Shown here: in pieces, positions 53,124-62,400 of the stretch
Layout: the number at the start of each line of letters is the position of its first letter
Numbering within the stretch: the first letter of the stretch is position 1
Source of the DNA: Saccharibacillus soli
GTDB taxonomy: Bacteria; Bacillota; Bacilli; Paenibacillales; Paenibacillaceae
Length of the DNA stretch: 64,000 nt
Assembly: GCA_002189105.1 (NCBI GenBank)
Contig: NIOB01000001.1
Coordinates: 806,001-870,000, forward strand
Direction of reading: 5' to 3'
Position numbers and translations under genes: made by a program
The notes under the pieces: generated by a model
The model's database searches: none
Seen by the model: only the letters and a program-made list of their open reading frames with translations
Told to the model about the DNA's origin: nothing

Positions 53124-54067
53124 TGAAAAATTCGGCAGCCTCTCCGGAGACTGGCCTGCGCAGAATATGGCGCGGACGTCTTACTCGTCTTACGGCACAA
53201 GGTCAGCAGGATGGACGTCCCGTAGGAAAAAAGGCGCTTGCTGTAAGCCGCTTCCGGGCAGCGGATACGCTGATCGTACTGGCAGGTCTGGCGGTTGCTT
53301 TTCTGATCGGATGTGCGTTGTTTCCGAGCTGGATCGCCCCTTATTCTCCAACCGAGATGAACACGGCCGCCATTCTTCAAGCGCCTTCAGCGGCTCATCT
53401 GTTTGGCACGGATTATTTTGGCCGCGACGTATTTAGTCTGGTCGTCTATGGGACGCGGGATTCTCTGTTGATTGGCATAAGCTCTGTCATCGGCGGCGTG
53501 CTGATCGGCGGTACGCTGGGTTCGATCGCCGGTTATGTCGGCGGCAGGCTGGACACGGTCATTATGCGTGTAATGGATGTGCTGCTCACCATTCCTGGAA
53601 TTCTGCTTGCGCTGACGATTGCAGCCGCGCTGGGACCTGGCCTGCGCAACCTTGTGCTGGCGATTGCCATCTCTTCCGTACCCGGATATGCACGGGTGAT
53701 GCGGGGACAGATTATGGCGATTCGCAGCCGGGGGTATATTGCGGCTTCCCACGCACTGGGAGCCAAGCCGCGGCATGTGCTGATGCAACATGTGCTGCCC
53801 AATTCAGCCGCACCGTTGTTGGTCATGGCTACGCTGGGGCTGGGTTCGTCGATCCTGGCTGGAGCGGGACTAAGCTTTCTGGGTCTTGGGGTACTCAAGG
53901 AGATTCCCGATTGGGGAGCCCTTCTGTCACAGGGTCGGGGGTATCTGACCGTAGCTTGGTGGATCTGCACCTTCCCTGGATTGGCAATTACCGTATTCGT
54001 ATTGTCTGTCAATCTGATTGGAGATCGCTGGAGAGATGCCGTTGATCCCAAGCGAAAAGGCCGGTAA
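53120..54067 (+). CDS. ABC importer permease (DppC-like)
   Basis: A 315-residue permease paired with the preceding one. A ~50-residue basic N-terminal extension precedes a first helix and the APYSPTEMN...[28 protein letters not shown] signature of DppC proteins. The EAA loop is [40 protein letters not shown]. The start ATGATG overlaps the upstream stop, implying coupled translation. Confidence 0.93.
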   Translation: MMKNSAASPETGLRRIWRGRLTRLTAQGQQDGRPVGKKALAVSRFRAADTLIVLAGLAVAFLIGCALFPSWIAPYSPTEMNTAAILQAPSAAHLFGTDYFGRDVFSLVVYGTRDSLLIGISSVIGGVLIGGTLGSIAGYVGGRLDTVIMRVMDVLLTIPGILLALTIAAALGPGLRNLVLAIAISSVPGYARVMRGQIMAIRSRGYIAASHALGAKPRHVLMQHVLPNSAAPLLVMATLGLGSSILAGAGLSFLGLGVLKEIPDWGALLSQGRGYLTVAWWICTFPGLAITVFVLSVNLIGDRWRDAVDPKRKGR

Positions 54068-54108
54068 GCAGCAAGAGGAAAAGACAGTGGGAAAGGAGAG
54101 TCAGCGCT

Positions 54109-56262
54109 ATGGTGAAGCCCCTGCTTGAGGTCAAAGACTTGACAATCGACGTGCATACGTCGAGAGGAACGTTGACGGCGGTATCCCAGATTTCCTTTGA
54201 CATCGTGCCTGGTGAGACGGTCTGCCTGGTCGGTGAATCGGGCAGTGGCAAGACGATTGCCTCCAAAGCAATCATGCGGCTTACTGATTACGAAAATGGC
54301 ACGATTGCTGGAGGAAGCATCCGTCTGGGTGAAGAGTGGATACAATCCCTGCCGCAGAGTGCAGTACGCAGTCTGCGTGGACGGAAGGTAGCGATGATCT
54401 TTCAGGAGCCAATGGCTGCGTTCGATCCTGTATTCACCATCGGCAGTCAGATCGTGGAGACAATAGCCGCACATCGCCGGGAGCGAAAATCCAGACTCTG
54501 GGCAGAAGGGGTGGAACTGCTGCGGCGTGTGGGCATCCCCGAGCCTGAGCTGCGGATGAAGCAGTATCCGGGCGAATTGTCCGGAGGGATGCTTCAGCGT
54601 GCGATGATCGCCATGGCTCTCTCCGGAGAGCCTGAGCTGCTGATCGCAGACGAACCCACAACGGCACTGGACGTGACGATTCAGGCGCAGATTCTGGAGC
54701 TGTTGAACGAACTCAAGGGCAGCCTTGGGATGTCCATTCTGCTCATCACACATGATCTGGGCGTCGCCGCCGAGATGGCCGACCGGATCGTCGTACTGTA
54801 CGCTGGGCGCATTGCTGAACAGGGTCCGGCATCTGAAGTGCTGAATAATCCCCGGCATCCCTATACCATCGGGCTGCTGAATTCCGTAGCGAAGCTGGGC
54901 AGTCAGCGCGGCGAAAGGCTGCGCGCCATTGAGGGTTCGCCGCCGGGCCTGGCCGAGATGCCGGACGGCTGCCGTTTTCACCCGCGCTGTGCCTGGGCGA
55001 CGGAGCGCTGCCGCGATAGCGCTCCGCCGCTGAGCGACCAGGGCGGCGGCAGATTCGCCGCCTGCTGGCATGCCGACCAGGCGGCCGCTGATCCTGCTGC
55101 GGCCTCCGCCCTTTCCGGGGCTGCGCGGCATCCGCAGGCACCGCGCAGCTTCCATCAGCCGGAATCTTCCGATATTCCGGCAGCCGCTTTGCTCGGCGCG
55201 GCCGCACGCGCCGAGGCATCGGCGGGCTTCGCTTCCGCCGTGCCCGCCGCAGCTTCGGCGGACACCCCCAGCGCCTCAGCCGCGCTAGGCGAACAGCCTG
55301 CTTCGCGCCCGCTGCTCGAAGCGGAGGGGCTGACCAAGCATTATTCGCTTGGCGGCAGACTGGGACGCGCGAAGCGGACTCTTCGCGCCGTGGATGGCGT
55401 GTCGCTGTCGATCGCCGAAGGCGAGACCTTCGGATTGGTTGGCGAATCAGGAAGCGGCAAGTCAACGCTGGGGCGTCTGCTGCTCCAGCTTGAAGCGCAG
55501 ACCAGCGGCAGCGTGCATTTTCGCGGCGAAGAGTTAACGCTGCGAGACAAGGAAAGCTGGCGGCAGTCACGCCGCGATCTCCAGATCATCCATCAGGACC
55601 CCTACGGGACGGTGGACCCGCGCTGGAAGGTTGGGGACATCATCGCAGAACCCCTTCGTGTGCATACACAGTTGAACAGCGTCGAGCGGCGCACCCGGGT
55701 TGGTGAGCTGCTGGAGCAGGTTGGCCTTCAGGCCGCCTGGCAGAATCGTTATCCGCATGAGTTTTCCGGTGGACAGCGACAGCGGATTGGGATTGCTCGC
55801 GCGATTGCCGTCAATCCGCGCTTTATCCTCGCAGATGAAGCTGTCTCTGCGCTGGACGTCTCCGTTCAGGCACAGATTGTCAACCTGCTTCAGGATCTTC
55901 AGCAGAAGCTGGGACTGACATCGGTATTTATCGCACATGGACTGCAAGTCGTGCGTCATATCTCGGATCGTATTGGCGTGATGTATCTGGGCAAACTGGT
56001 CGAGGTTGCGCCAAGTGAAGAATTGTTCCGCCGTCCTTCGCATCCCTACACCCGTGCACTGCTCGCGTCTATTCCCGGAACATCCGCGGCGGTTAGAGAG
56101 TCTGCGGTCATCCGGGGAGAGATTCCGTCTCCCACCAATCCGCCGATGGGCTGTCGTTTCCATACGCGCTGCCCGTTGGCAACCGAACAATGCCGCAGCG
56201 TAGAACCTGCATTCGTAGAGATCGGAAGCGGCCATTCGGCTGCCTGCCATTACCCGCTATAA
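54109..56262 (+). CDS. Fused DppD-DppF-type ABC importer ATPase
   Basis: 717 residues with two complete ATPase domains that are usually separate proteins. NBD1 (about 1-320): Walker [16 protein letters not shown], signature [15 protein letters not shown], Walker [14 protein letters not shown], and a C-terminal [14 protein letters not shown] cysteine motif. NBD2 (about 405-717): [42 protein letters not shown], and [14 protein letters not shown]. The cysteine motifs match the [4Fe-4S]-type C-terminal oligopeptide-transporter regions known in DppD/F families. An Ala/Pro-rich, very GC-rich linker (~327-400) joins them. It completes the importer begun at 50519. Confidence 0.93.
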   Translation: MVKPLLEVKDLTIDVHTSRGTLTAVSQISFDIVPGETVCLVGESGSGKTIASKAIMRLTDYENGTIAGGSIRLGEEWIQSLPQSAVRSLRGRKVAMIFQEPMAAFDPVFTIGSQIVETIAAHRRERKSRLWAEGVELLRRVGIPEPELRMKQYPGELSGGMLQRAMIAMALSGEPELLIADEPTTALDVTIQAQILELLNELKGSLGMSILLITHDLGVAAEMADRIVVLYAGRIAEQGPASEVLNNPRHPYTIGLLNSVAKLGSQRGERLRAIEGSPPGLAEMPDGCRFHPRCAWATERCRDSAPPLSDQGGGRFAACWHADQAAADPAAASALSGAARHPQAPRSFHQPESSDIPAAALLGAAARAEASAGFASAVPAAASADTPSASAALGEQPASRPLLEAEGLTKHYSLGGRLGRAKRTLRAVDGVSLSIAEGETFGLVGESGSGKSTLGRLLLQLEAQTSGSVHFRGEELTLRDKESWRQSRRDLQIIHQDPYGTVDPRWKVGDIIAEPLRVHTQLNSVERRTRVGELLEQVGLQAAWQNRYPHEFSGGQRQRIGIARAIAVNPRFILADEAVSALDVSVQAQIVNLLQDLQQKLGLTSVFIAHGLQVVRHISDRIGVMYLGKLVEVAPSEELFRRPSHPYTRALLASIPGTSAAVRESAVIRGEIPSPTNPPMGCRFHTRCPLATEQCRSVEPAFVEIGSGHSAACHYPL

Positions 56263-56294
56263 TGCTGAATCCATTCCATAAAGGGGGATTACCC

Positions 56295-56867
56295 ATGTCC
56301 AAGAAAGTGCTGATTGTGTCCGGAAGCCCGAATCGTTCGTCCAGACTATATGGTCCCGTTCATTATTTGCAGGGCCGATTGCAGGAAGAAGGTCTGGAGA
56401 GCGAACTGCTGCATATCGCCCAGCTCCCGGCCGCCGATCTCATTGGTGCCAATTTTGCCGGTTCAGAGATTCGCTCCGCACTGCGAAGAGTAGATGAGGC
56501 GGATGCGATTGTCTTCGCTAGTCCCGTCTACAAGGCCTCGTATTCCGGCGTGCTCAAGACTTTCCTCGATCTGATTCCACAGGAAGGATTGCGCGATAAA
56601 CCGGTGCTGCCGCTGTTCGTAGGTGGGACAATTGCCCATCTGCTGGCCATTGATTATTCGCTCAAGCCGGTGCTTAACGCGCTGGCTGCACGCAACATTC
56701 TGGGGGGTGTATTTAGCGTGGATAAGGAGATTGAGCGTAGGCCCGAGGGTGGATACCTGCTCTCAGCCGAGACGCAGGAGCGTCTGGAACGCTCGATCTC
56801 GGAGCTGAAGATCGAGCTGGCGAGGCGTGAACAGGTTCCTGCAATCCTGCCCGGTATTCATGCTTAA
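56295..56867 (+). CDS. NADPH-dependent FMN reductase (SsuE-like)
   Basis: A 190-residue flavodoxin-fold reductase. It starts KKVLIVSGSPNRSSRLYGPVHYL (phosphate loop), then DAIVFASPVYKASYSGVLKTFLDLIPQEGLRDKPVLPLFVGG, which is characteristic of SsuE and MsuE. These supply reduced FMN to two-component monooxygenases such as SsuD. It is downstream of one LLM monooxygenase and upstream of another, so it is the likely FMNH2 source for both. AAAGGGGG precedes ATG 56295; the earlier open frame overlaps the ATPase gene and is not used. Confidence 0.92.
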   Translation: MSKKVLIVSGSPNRSSRLYGPVHYLQGRLQEEGLESELLHIAQLPAADLIGANFAGSEIRSALRRVDEADAIVFASPVYKASYSGVLKTFLDLIPQEGLRDKPVLPLFVGGTIAHLLAIDYSLKPVLNALAARNILGGVFSVDKEIERRPEGGYLLSAETQERLERSISELKIELARREQVPAILPGIHA

Positions 56868-56870
56868 TCC

Positions 56871-56896
56871 TCATACAAGCTGAACTGCTTGTATGA
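56871..56896. terminator. Perfect inverted repeat after the FMN reductase gene
   Basis: TCATACAAGC-TGAACT-GCTTGTATGA starts four bases after the stop codon. No T-run follows, so it may act as a weak terminator or stabilise the mRNA end. The ~170 bases after it contain a short GGACCGGATT direct repeat (56941-56960) and no gene. Confidence 0.5.
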
Positions 56897-57066
56897 TCGC
56901 ATAGGAACAGCAGGCCTGCTTTCGGAGCTTCTATTAGGTTGGACCGGATTGGACCGGATTAGATCAGATGGCATGAAAGAAACGATTGGCGCCGTAGTTG
57001 GCCTCAGGGCATCAGCAATCAATAGAGTTAAGATGAGAGATCATGAACGAAGAAAAGAGGGATTGC

Positions 57067-58125
57067 ATGTCCATTCGCTTGAGCATTTTAGACCAGACGC
57101 CCATTTTTGAACAAGATACGCCTGAACGGGCGCTTCGTTATACCGTTGAATTGGCTCGCCGCGCGGATGAGCTGGGTTATCATCGCTTCTGGGTATCGGA
57201 GCATCACGATTCTCGTTCAGTGGCTGGGTCCTCGCCAGAGGTGTTAATTGCTTATTTGCTGGCTTCTACTGAACGGATTCGCGTTGGCTCCGGCGGTGTG
57301 ATGCTTCAGCATTACAGCCCTTATAAAGTCGCCGAGACTTTTAACGTTCTGGCAAATCTCGAACCGAATCGGCTGGACTTGGGCGTGGGGCGTGCACCCG
57401 GTGGTCTGCCGCGTTCTACACTGGCACTGCGCCGGGGAACGCCGGATGAGGACACTTCGCTCTCGGGGAAACTGGAGGAATTGAGAAACTATCTGCATGG
57501 CATTGAACCGGGAGTCGGGGAGCCGCTTGAAGGACTGCGTGCCGAGCCTGTACCGGAGCAGCCCGCTCAGCTGTATGTATTGGGAGCAAGTGCCGATAGC
57601 GCCGACCTGGCCGCTCGGTTGGGGCTTCCCTATGTGTTCTCCTTATTTATCAACGGAGATCTCGATCAGGCAGAAGAAGCGCTGAGACGTTATCGGGATC
57701 AGTTTATTTCAGTAGACGGCGCACAGCCCGAAGGGATTCTTTCGGTGTCTGCTGCGGCAGCCGATCGTGACGAAGAGGCGGAAGGAATTGCGGCCGAGAG
57801 CGATCTGTTCCGAACCACGCTGGCGAGCGGGCGCAAGATCACGATAGGCGACCGCGCCCGTGCCGAAGAGTTCGGGATTCAGTCAGGAGAGGCGTATCAG
57901 ATCGAGCATATTCCTTCCCCGCTTATCAAAGGCTCCGCTGAATACGTGGGTCGTCGTCTACAGGAAGCCGCTGAACGCTGCGGCGTGAACGAATTAATCA
58001 TTACCAGCCCTATCCGGGACTTTTCCAAACGAATTCGCTCCTATGAGCTGCTGCAAGCCTATTTTACTGAACAGTCAACTTCTCCATCCACGTCAATCCT
58101 TTCTGAACCTATCATTTCCGCATAA
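57067..58125 (+). CDS. Luciferase-like (LLM) flavin oxidoreductase, MsnO8 type
   Basis: 352 residues. The N-terminal RLSILDQTPI, followed by ELARRADELGYHRFWVSEHHDSRSVAGSSPEVLIAYLLASTERIRVGSGGVMLQHYSPYKVAETFNVLANLEPNRLDLGVGRAPGG, is the signature of the bacterial-luciferase subgroup annotated as MsnO8-type oxidoreductases. It is expected to bind FMN(H2) without a permanent cofactor. The substrate is unknown. AGAGGG lies six bases before ATG 57067; ATG 57043 is also in frame. It is the last gene of the cluster; 190 bases further on is a bidirectional terminator. Confidence 0.9.
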   Translation: MSIRLSILDQTPIFEQDTPERALRYTVELARRADELGYHRFWVSEHHDSRSVAGSSPEVLIAYLLASTERIRVGSGGVMLQHYSPYKVAETFNVLANLEPNRLDLGVGRAPGGLPRSTLALRRGTPDEDTSLSGKLEELRNYLHGIEPGVGEPLEGLRAEPVPEQPAQLYVLGASADSADLAARLGLPYVFSLFINGDLDQAEEALRRYRDQFISVDGAQPEGILSVSAAAADRDEEAEGIAAESDLFRTTLASGRKITIGDRARAEEFGIQSGEAYQIEHIPSPLIKGSAEYVGRRLQEAAERCGVNELIITSPIRDFSKRIRSYELLQAYFTEQSTSPSTSILSEPIISA

Positions 58126-58317
58126 AAATACAGCAGGCTAAGAGGAAAAAGCTAAACGAACGACGCTAAAAGAAGGCAGCGGTGGATGATAGTAAGCCAT
58201 ACGTGCTTGTAGCGGAGAGTTGTCATACAGTTAGGGAAGGATCTGACTGTGGGAGTTATCAAAGCAGGCAGAGGCTCGCAACTCGGTATCTTCCACAACT
58301 TGCAATCCGCCTCCAAC

Positions 58318-58347
58318 AAAAAAAGAACCCGGAAACGGGTTCTTTTT
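58318..58347. terminator. Bidirectional terminator
   Basis: AAAAAGAACCCG-GAAA-CGGGTTCTTTTT is perfectly symmetrical. It lies between the LLM gene (plus) and the convergent YvyF-like gene (minus). Confidence 0.9.
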
Positions 58348-58391
58348 AATGGATGTAAGCACATGTAAGGAAGAATCGGGCGCTCTCTTTT

Positions 58392-58799
58392 TTAGCGAAA
58401 ACGGGAAGTATACAGGACTTTGGTCGTTTTCTTGACGATCAATTGACGGTGAGGTTCTGGTGGAAGATCGGACTTGCCGGCTTCCTTGAAGACACCCGTG
58501 CAGGAGCGGCAGAGACGTCCACTGCTTGTATCGCAGCCGCAGGATTCGCAAGGATAAGTCAGATTGGAATAAGTGAGAGGCGACAGACGCCCGGACTTGA
58601 TAAAGGTATGCAGCTCGGCAAGGGAAACCCCAGTAGCCTTGGCTAGGTCTTTAGTTGTGCTTTTTGGACGCATCCACAGATGATCGAGGCAGCGATTCAG
58701 ACCGTTGTCCATCTCCATGCTGCACGAAGAACAAAGATTACGAAGATTTTTTTGATAAATACTTCCGCATTTTGGACAATAATCGACCATAAGAGTCAT
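58392..58799 (-). CDS. YvyF-like flagellar-regulon protein with two zinc-ribbon cysteine sets
   Basis: 135 residues. The N-terminal CPKCGSIYQKNLRNLCSSC zinc-binding set, a helix-turn-helix-like middle (STTKDLAKATGVSLAELHTFIKSGRL), and a second set CESCGCDTSSGRLCRSC match Bacillus YvyF (flagellar operon protein family TIGR03826). YvyF genes usually sit just before flgM; here the gene is alone. A ~35-residue basic C-terminal tail is longer than in Bacillus. The function is unknown, and a role in late flagellar regulation is inferred from the usual context. GAGGTG is six bases before ATG 58799. Confidence 0.85.
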   Translation of the reverse strand: MTLMVDYCPKCGSIYQKNLRNLCSSCSMEMDNGLNRCLDHLWMRPKSTTKDLAKATGVSLAELHTFIKSGRLSPLTYSNLTYPCESCGCDTSSGRLCRSCTGVFKEAGKSDLPPEPHRQLIVKKTTKVLYTSRFR

Positions 58800-59160
58800 C
58801 TGTAGCACCTCACTATCATTCTTGTTGGATTCAAGTAGTCTTTAAGTTCTAGATCAAGAATACTACCTGTCTAAGCAGTTCGCAAGGACTAAAAACAATA
58901 ATCGTGCAAAATTCGACACTTGACTGTATTTACCTAGGTCTATGTACTCTCCATTTATCATAAACCCCGCAACCATGCGCTTGAAACTCCATGTAGAAAA
59001 ATGGCGAATGAATGGTGAAGGAACAAGATCCATCCCGGTTTTCAAAAGGATCAATAAAAAAGCCCAACCTCATTCCCTTTGATGGGACTTTAAGGCGGGC
59101 TTTTCTATGAACAGGTACCACTCTTCCTAGTTAAAAAAATCTTGAAACGCAGTAAAAGAT
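58800..59160. other. Intergenic region between the YvyF-like gene and the histidine kinase gene
   Basis: Apart from the kinase-operon terminator (59055-59106), I see no convincing feature. Short open frames on the minus strand overlap that terminator and lack ribosome binding sites. Confidence 0.5.
59055..59106 (-). terminator. Terminator of the two-component operon
   Basis: On the minus strand AAAAGCCCGCC and GGTTGGGCTTTT (one mismatch) form the stem around a longer loop, ending in TTTTTT, 55 bases after the kinase stop. Confidence 0.7.
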
Positions 59161-60600
59161 TTAGCTTGGAAGCTCCAGCGAGAAGGTCGTGCCGGAGGGA
59201 CCGCTTGATCGCAGCCATAACTCTCCACCCTGGGCCCGTGCCATCAAACGACTATACGTGAGACCCAGTCCCAATCCACGGGTTAACCGCTTCTTTTCCT
59301 CGCTGCGGTAAAATCGGTCGAAGACATGATCGAGATCCTGTTCCCGGATGCCGGTTCCATTATCGGTGATCTCGACTCGAATTCGGCCTATCGATTCACG
59401 TATGGCGATCTCCAGGCGCAGAGGACGTTCAGGGTGGGCGGCTTGAAGTCCATTATTAAGCAGGTTGACGACGATCTGCTGGATACGCAGGGCATCCCCG
59501 GTGGTATAGATCATTTCCTCAGGGAAATCATAGTTGATTTCGAGAGAATCCTGTTCATGGGGAAGCTTCCACTGGTAGACGATCTCTGAAACCAGGAGTT
59601 TAAGATCAATACGATCCCGGCGTACCGATACATTACCGGAGGAAAAGGCATTATAATCGAGCAGGTCGGCGACCATGCGTTCCATTCGTCCGGATTCCTG
59701 CAGGGCAATATCAAGAAACTCTTTCGCCTCGTCTCCGGTGACGACTTCTTCGCGTACGGCCATAACCAGGCCTTTGATCGAGGTAACCGGTGTTTTTAAT
59801 TCGTGGGTCACACCTGCCAGAGACAGCTCGCGCCATTCTTCCAGCTGATGCAGCCGCCCGGCCATGCTGCGGAAGGAATCAACCAGTTCCCCTAATTCAC
59901 GTTCCCCTGTCTGAATCTGTAGATCGACGTCGTAACGTCCATTGCGAATCTGTCTTGCGCTTTGGGCAACCTTGCGGATGGGCCGGGAGAGCTTGCGAGA
60001 GAGCAGATAGATGGTAAACCAGCCGGACAGCGCCAGCGCAGCCAGCAGCAGACCGAAAGTAACGAGTTCGTTGGAGGTGTAAGCGGGTGTCTTGCGATAT
60101 TGACTGATGTAGACGCCTCCGATCTCCTTGCCTTTATCTATGATGGGAGTATCCACCAATTGATATTCCGGCTCAGTTGAACGGGGAGGGGGATTCAGTT
60201 TCTCACGGATCTGCTGTTCGCTCATCTCGGGACGGACGAAGACCGCCTTGCCCTTGTCATCAGCAATCAGCAGGCAGACATCCAGATTCATGTTAAACAA
60301 TTCCATGCGTTCATCCAGAATCTCGTTCAGATTGCCGGGGATAGACAACTTTCCATCCGCTGTCTTGACCCGATCCGCAACCTCCTGGCCCAACATGGCT
60401 GCGGTTCGTGAACGATTATCCATCGCCGTCTCCCGAATCCCATAGAGTGCCACGCCCACCACGATACTGAGAGCCACAAACAAGATCAAAAAGTAGCGCA
60501 GTGTCCAGTAAGTCAGGATGGAAGTCGCCCTGCGTTTGCGTGTTCTTCCTTCCAGGCGGCGCACCGGCGCCAGCATGATGTGTATTATTCGGCGACCCAA
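59161..60600 (-). CDS. Membrane sensor histidine kinase
   Basis: A 479-residue kinase. The first membrane helix is at residues ~33-52, followed by an extracytoplasmic sensor region (~55-178) and a second helix (~180-200). HAMP comes next (~200-250), with the phospho-accepting His in LAGVTHELKTPVTSIK (~266), N-box VNLLNNGLQAAH, G1 ITDNGTGI, F-box and G2 GLGLGLTYSRL. The signal is unknown. The cognate regulator gene lies upstream and overlaps it by 16 bases. The start is uncertain: TTG 60600 has GGGG seven bases upstream, while ATG 60576 has none. Confidence 0.92.
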   Translation of the reverse strand: MGRRIIHIMLAPVRRLEGRTRKRRATSILTYWTLRYFLILFVALSIVVGVALYGIRETAMDNRSRTAAMLGQEVADRVKTADGKLSIPGNLNEILDERMELFNMNLDVCLLIADDKGKAVFVRPEMSEQQIREKLNPPPRSTEPEYQLVDTPIIDKGKEIGGVYISQYRKTPAYTSNELVTFGLLLAALALSGWFTIYLLSRKLSRPIRKVAQSARQIRNGRYDVDLQIQTGERELGELVDSFRSMAGRLHQLEEWRELSLAGVTHELKTPVTSIKGLVMAVREEVVTGDEAKEFLDIALQESGRMERMVADLLDYNAFSSGNVSVRRDRIDLKLLVSEIVYQWKLPHEQDSLEINYDFPEEMIYTTGDALRIQQIVVNLLNNGLQAAHPERPLRLEIAIRESIGRIRVEITDNGTGIREQDLDHVFDRFYRSEEKKRLTRGLGLGLTYSRLMARAQGGELWLRSSGPSGTTFSLELPS

Positions 60601-61268
60601 AATTGATACCCCGTTCCTCGTAAAGTGCGAATCTCACCGTATTCTGTTGGCCAGTGGGACAGCGCCTGTCGCAGTCGCTTGATGGATAGATCGACTGCGC
60701 GGTCACTTCCCTCATAATCCATGCCCCATACGTGCTCAATCAACTGTTCCCGTGTAAACATTCGATTGGGGTAGTCGGACAGGAACATCAGCAGGGATAG
60801 ATCACGCGGTGTCAGTGGAACTTCGGCTCCATTAAGTGACACCCGCTGGGCGGTGGGATCGATCACCAGTCCGCCGAACCTCTTGCTGGCGTCAGCTCCA
60901 CTGTATACCGGTCGTCTGCGCAGCACCGCGTTCACCCGCGCCACTACTTCTTCGGGCACAAAGGGCTTGGTCATATAATCATCGGCACCGCCGTTGAGTC
61001 CATCCAGCCGGTAATCAATATCGCCGAGGGCAGTCAGCATAATCACTGGGCAGGCTCCGCGTTTGCGAATCTCGGCCAGAAGTTCCCAACCATCTATGCC
61101 AGGGAGCATAATATCAAGCAGTACCAGCGCGGGCTGCGTTTCCTCAAAGCGCTCCATCACTTGTCTTCCATCTGCTACGCGCTCGACCGCGAATCCGGCT
61201 TTTTTGAGATAGGCAGCAAGTACCCGGGCGATCGCTTCCTGATCTTCCACAATCAGAATGGTCGTCAT
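60585..61268 (-). CDS. OmpR-family response regulator
   Basis: 227 residues. The receiver domain has ILIVEDQ (acidic pair), phospho-acceptor Asp 52 in LVLLDIMLPGIDG, the Thr in IMLTALG and the Lys in DYMTKPF, all intact. The C-terminal winged helix is clear (LTPRDLSLLMFLSDYPNRMFTREQLIEHVWG, RAVDLSIKRLRQALSHW, IRTLRGTGYQF). It pairs with the overlapping histidine kinase gene. The pair is divergent from the YceI gene, whose promoter has an 11-bp direct repeat, the usual OmpR-type site format. Confidence 0.95.
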   Translation of the reverse strand: MTTILIVEDQEAIARVLAAYLKKAGFAVERVADGRQVMERFEETQPALVLLDIMLPGIDGWELLAEIRKRGACPVIMLTALGDIDYRLDGLNGGADDYMTKPFVPEEVVARVNAVLRRRPVYSGADASKRFGGLVIDPTAQRVSLNGAEVPLTPRDLSLLMFLSDYPNRMFTREQLIEHVWGMDYEGSDRAVDLSIKRLRQALSHWPTEYGEIRTLRGTGYQFWVAE

Positions 61269-61398
61269 GCGCGTTTCCTCCTTTTACTTGCGATCATAGA
61301 GTGCTTCATGGCTTCTATTCTACGGACAAAATCGCGCAGGGCAAGGGTTTTCAACATTTTCTCTCCCCAGAACGTACATTTTTTTGCCGATGCCGCTT

Positions 61399-61431
61399 TG
61401 ACATTTTCCCGACATATTCGGGTGTTATGAT
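61399..61431 (+). promoter_or_regulatory. Direct repeat and -10 element upstream of the YceI gene
   Basis: TGACATTTTCC (61399-61409) and CGACATATTCG (61410-61420) are adjacent 11-base repeats matching at 8 of 11 positions, with TATGAT (61426-61431) just downstream as a -10. TTGACA (61398-61403) is too far (22 bases) for a normal -35. This is the layout expected of a promoter activated by an OmpR-family regulator. An overlapping CCCGA-CATAT-TCGGG dyad is also present. Confidence 0.5.
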
Positions 61432-61461
61432 ACGAAAAAAACGGCGTGGGAGGAAAAGAAT

Positions 61462-62196
61462 ATGAACAAAAAAACAAGAAACTGGATCATTGCAGCAGCG
61501 GCAGTCGTTGTCATCGGAGGAGCAGGTGGATATGCGTGGATGACCAATTACTTAGGTAACAATGTCGAAATCGAAAGTGTGTTGCCGACCCAGGCCGCTT
61601 CCAACTCGAACACAGGTGCAACGGCTAAGGCAGCAGAAGCTGCGGAAACGACTCCTTCTGGAGCTGCAGTAGCGGAAGGCGATCTGAATGGCGAGTGGAA
61701 GATTGCCGACACTTCCAAAGTCTATTTCTCCGTCAAAACGTCGCAGGAGGAAGTCAATTTCGCAGATAACAAAGTCAGCGGAACATGGAATGTGAATGTT
61801 GCGGACCCATCCAAGATGAGCGGCAAGGGAGCCATTGAGGTGGAGGCCATCGATTCGGGCAATGCACAGCGTGACGAACACATCAAGAGCGACGATTTCT
61901 TCCAGATGAGCAAATATCCACAGGCAACATTTACCGCAGATTCGTTTGAAGGTCTGCCAACGGAATGGAAGGAAGGCGAAGTGTACGACTTCACAATGGG
62001 CGGAACGCTGACTGTCAAAGGCATGGAGAAGCCGGTTAAATTTGCAGCCAAAGCCTCTTATCAAGGCGGCAAATTGCTTCTGTCAGGCACAACGACCGTA
62101 ACGTTTGAGGATTTTGGTCTCAAGAACCCTCACTCTGTTGTCCTGAGCACAGAGAACGACATTAAGGTCCAACTGGAACTGTCTCTGGAAAAGTAA
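61462..62196 (+). CDS. Membrane-anchored YceI-family lipocalin-like protein
   Basis: 244 residues. One N-terminal hydrophobic helix (residues ~8-28, no lipobox) anchors or exports it, and an Ala/Thr-rich spacer leads to the YceI domain (~75-244). The domain shows LNGEWKIADTSKVYFSVKTS, RDEHIKSDDFFQMSKYPQATFTADSF and GTLTVKGMEKPVKFAA. YceI proteins bind isoprenoid or other amphiphiles in a beta-barrel; the physiological role is usually unclear. It is divergent from the two-component operon and may be its target. GGGAGGAAAAG precedes the ATG. Confidence 0.9.
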   Translation: MNKKTRNWIIAAAAVVVIGGAGGYAWMTNYLGNNVEIESVLPTQAASNSNTGATAKAAEAAETTPSGAAVAEGDLNGEWKIADTSKVYFSVKTSQEEVNFADNKVSGTWNVNVADPSKMSGKGAIEVEAIDSGNAQRDEHIKSDDFFQMSKYPQATFTADSFEGLPTEWKEGEVYDFTMGGTLTVKGMEKPVKFAAKASYQGGKLLLSGTTTVTFEDFGLKNPHSVVLSTENDIKVQLELSLEK

Positions 62197-62246
62197 ACGT
62201 TTGCGTCTATTCAGTCTCATTCACAGCGAAAGCCATTTTTAAGCAC

Positions 62247-62289
62247 CAACCTTGCCAGGGGCGCTGACGCGCTCCAGCAAGGTTTTTTT
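62247..62289 (+). terminator. Terminator after the YceI gene
   Basis: AACCTTGC and GCAAGGTT enclose an inner GCGC-TGAC-GCGC hairpin and are followed by TTTTTTG. Confidence 0.85.
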
Positions 62290-62400
62290 GATTGTGGACT
62301 ACTGATCCTGTCCACGGTGATTCCATCGGAACAATTTGCGGTATGTGGTTAGGGAAAGACAAATTGATCTGTTTTCGTTAAAAAGGAGCTGTCTGCCTCG

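Noticed and set aside
58863-59121. Small minus-strand frames between the YvyF-like gene and the kinase gene
   Set aside because: They overlap the kinase-operon terminator and lack ribosome binding sites.
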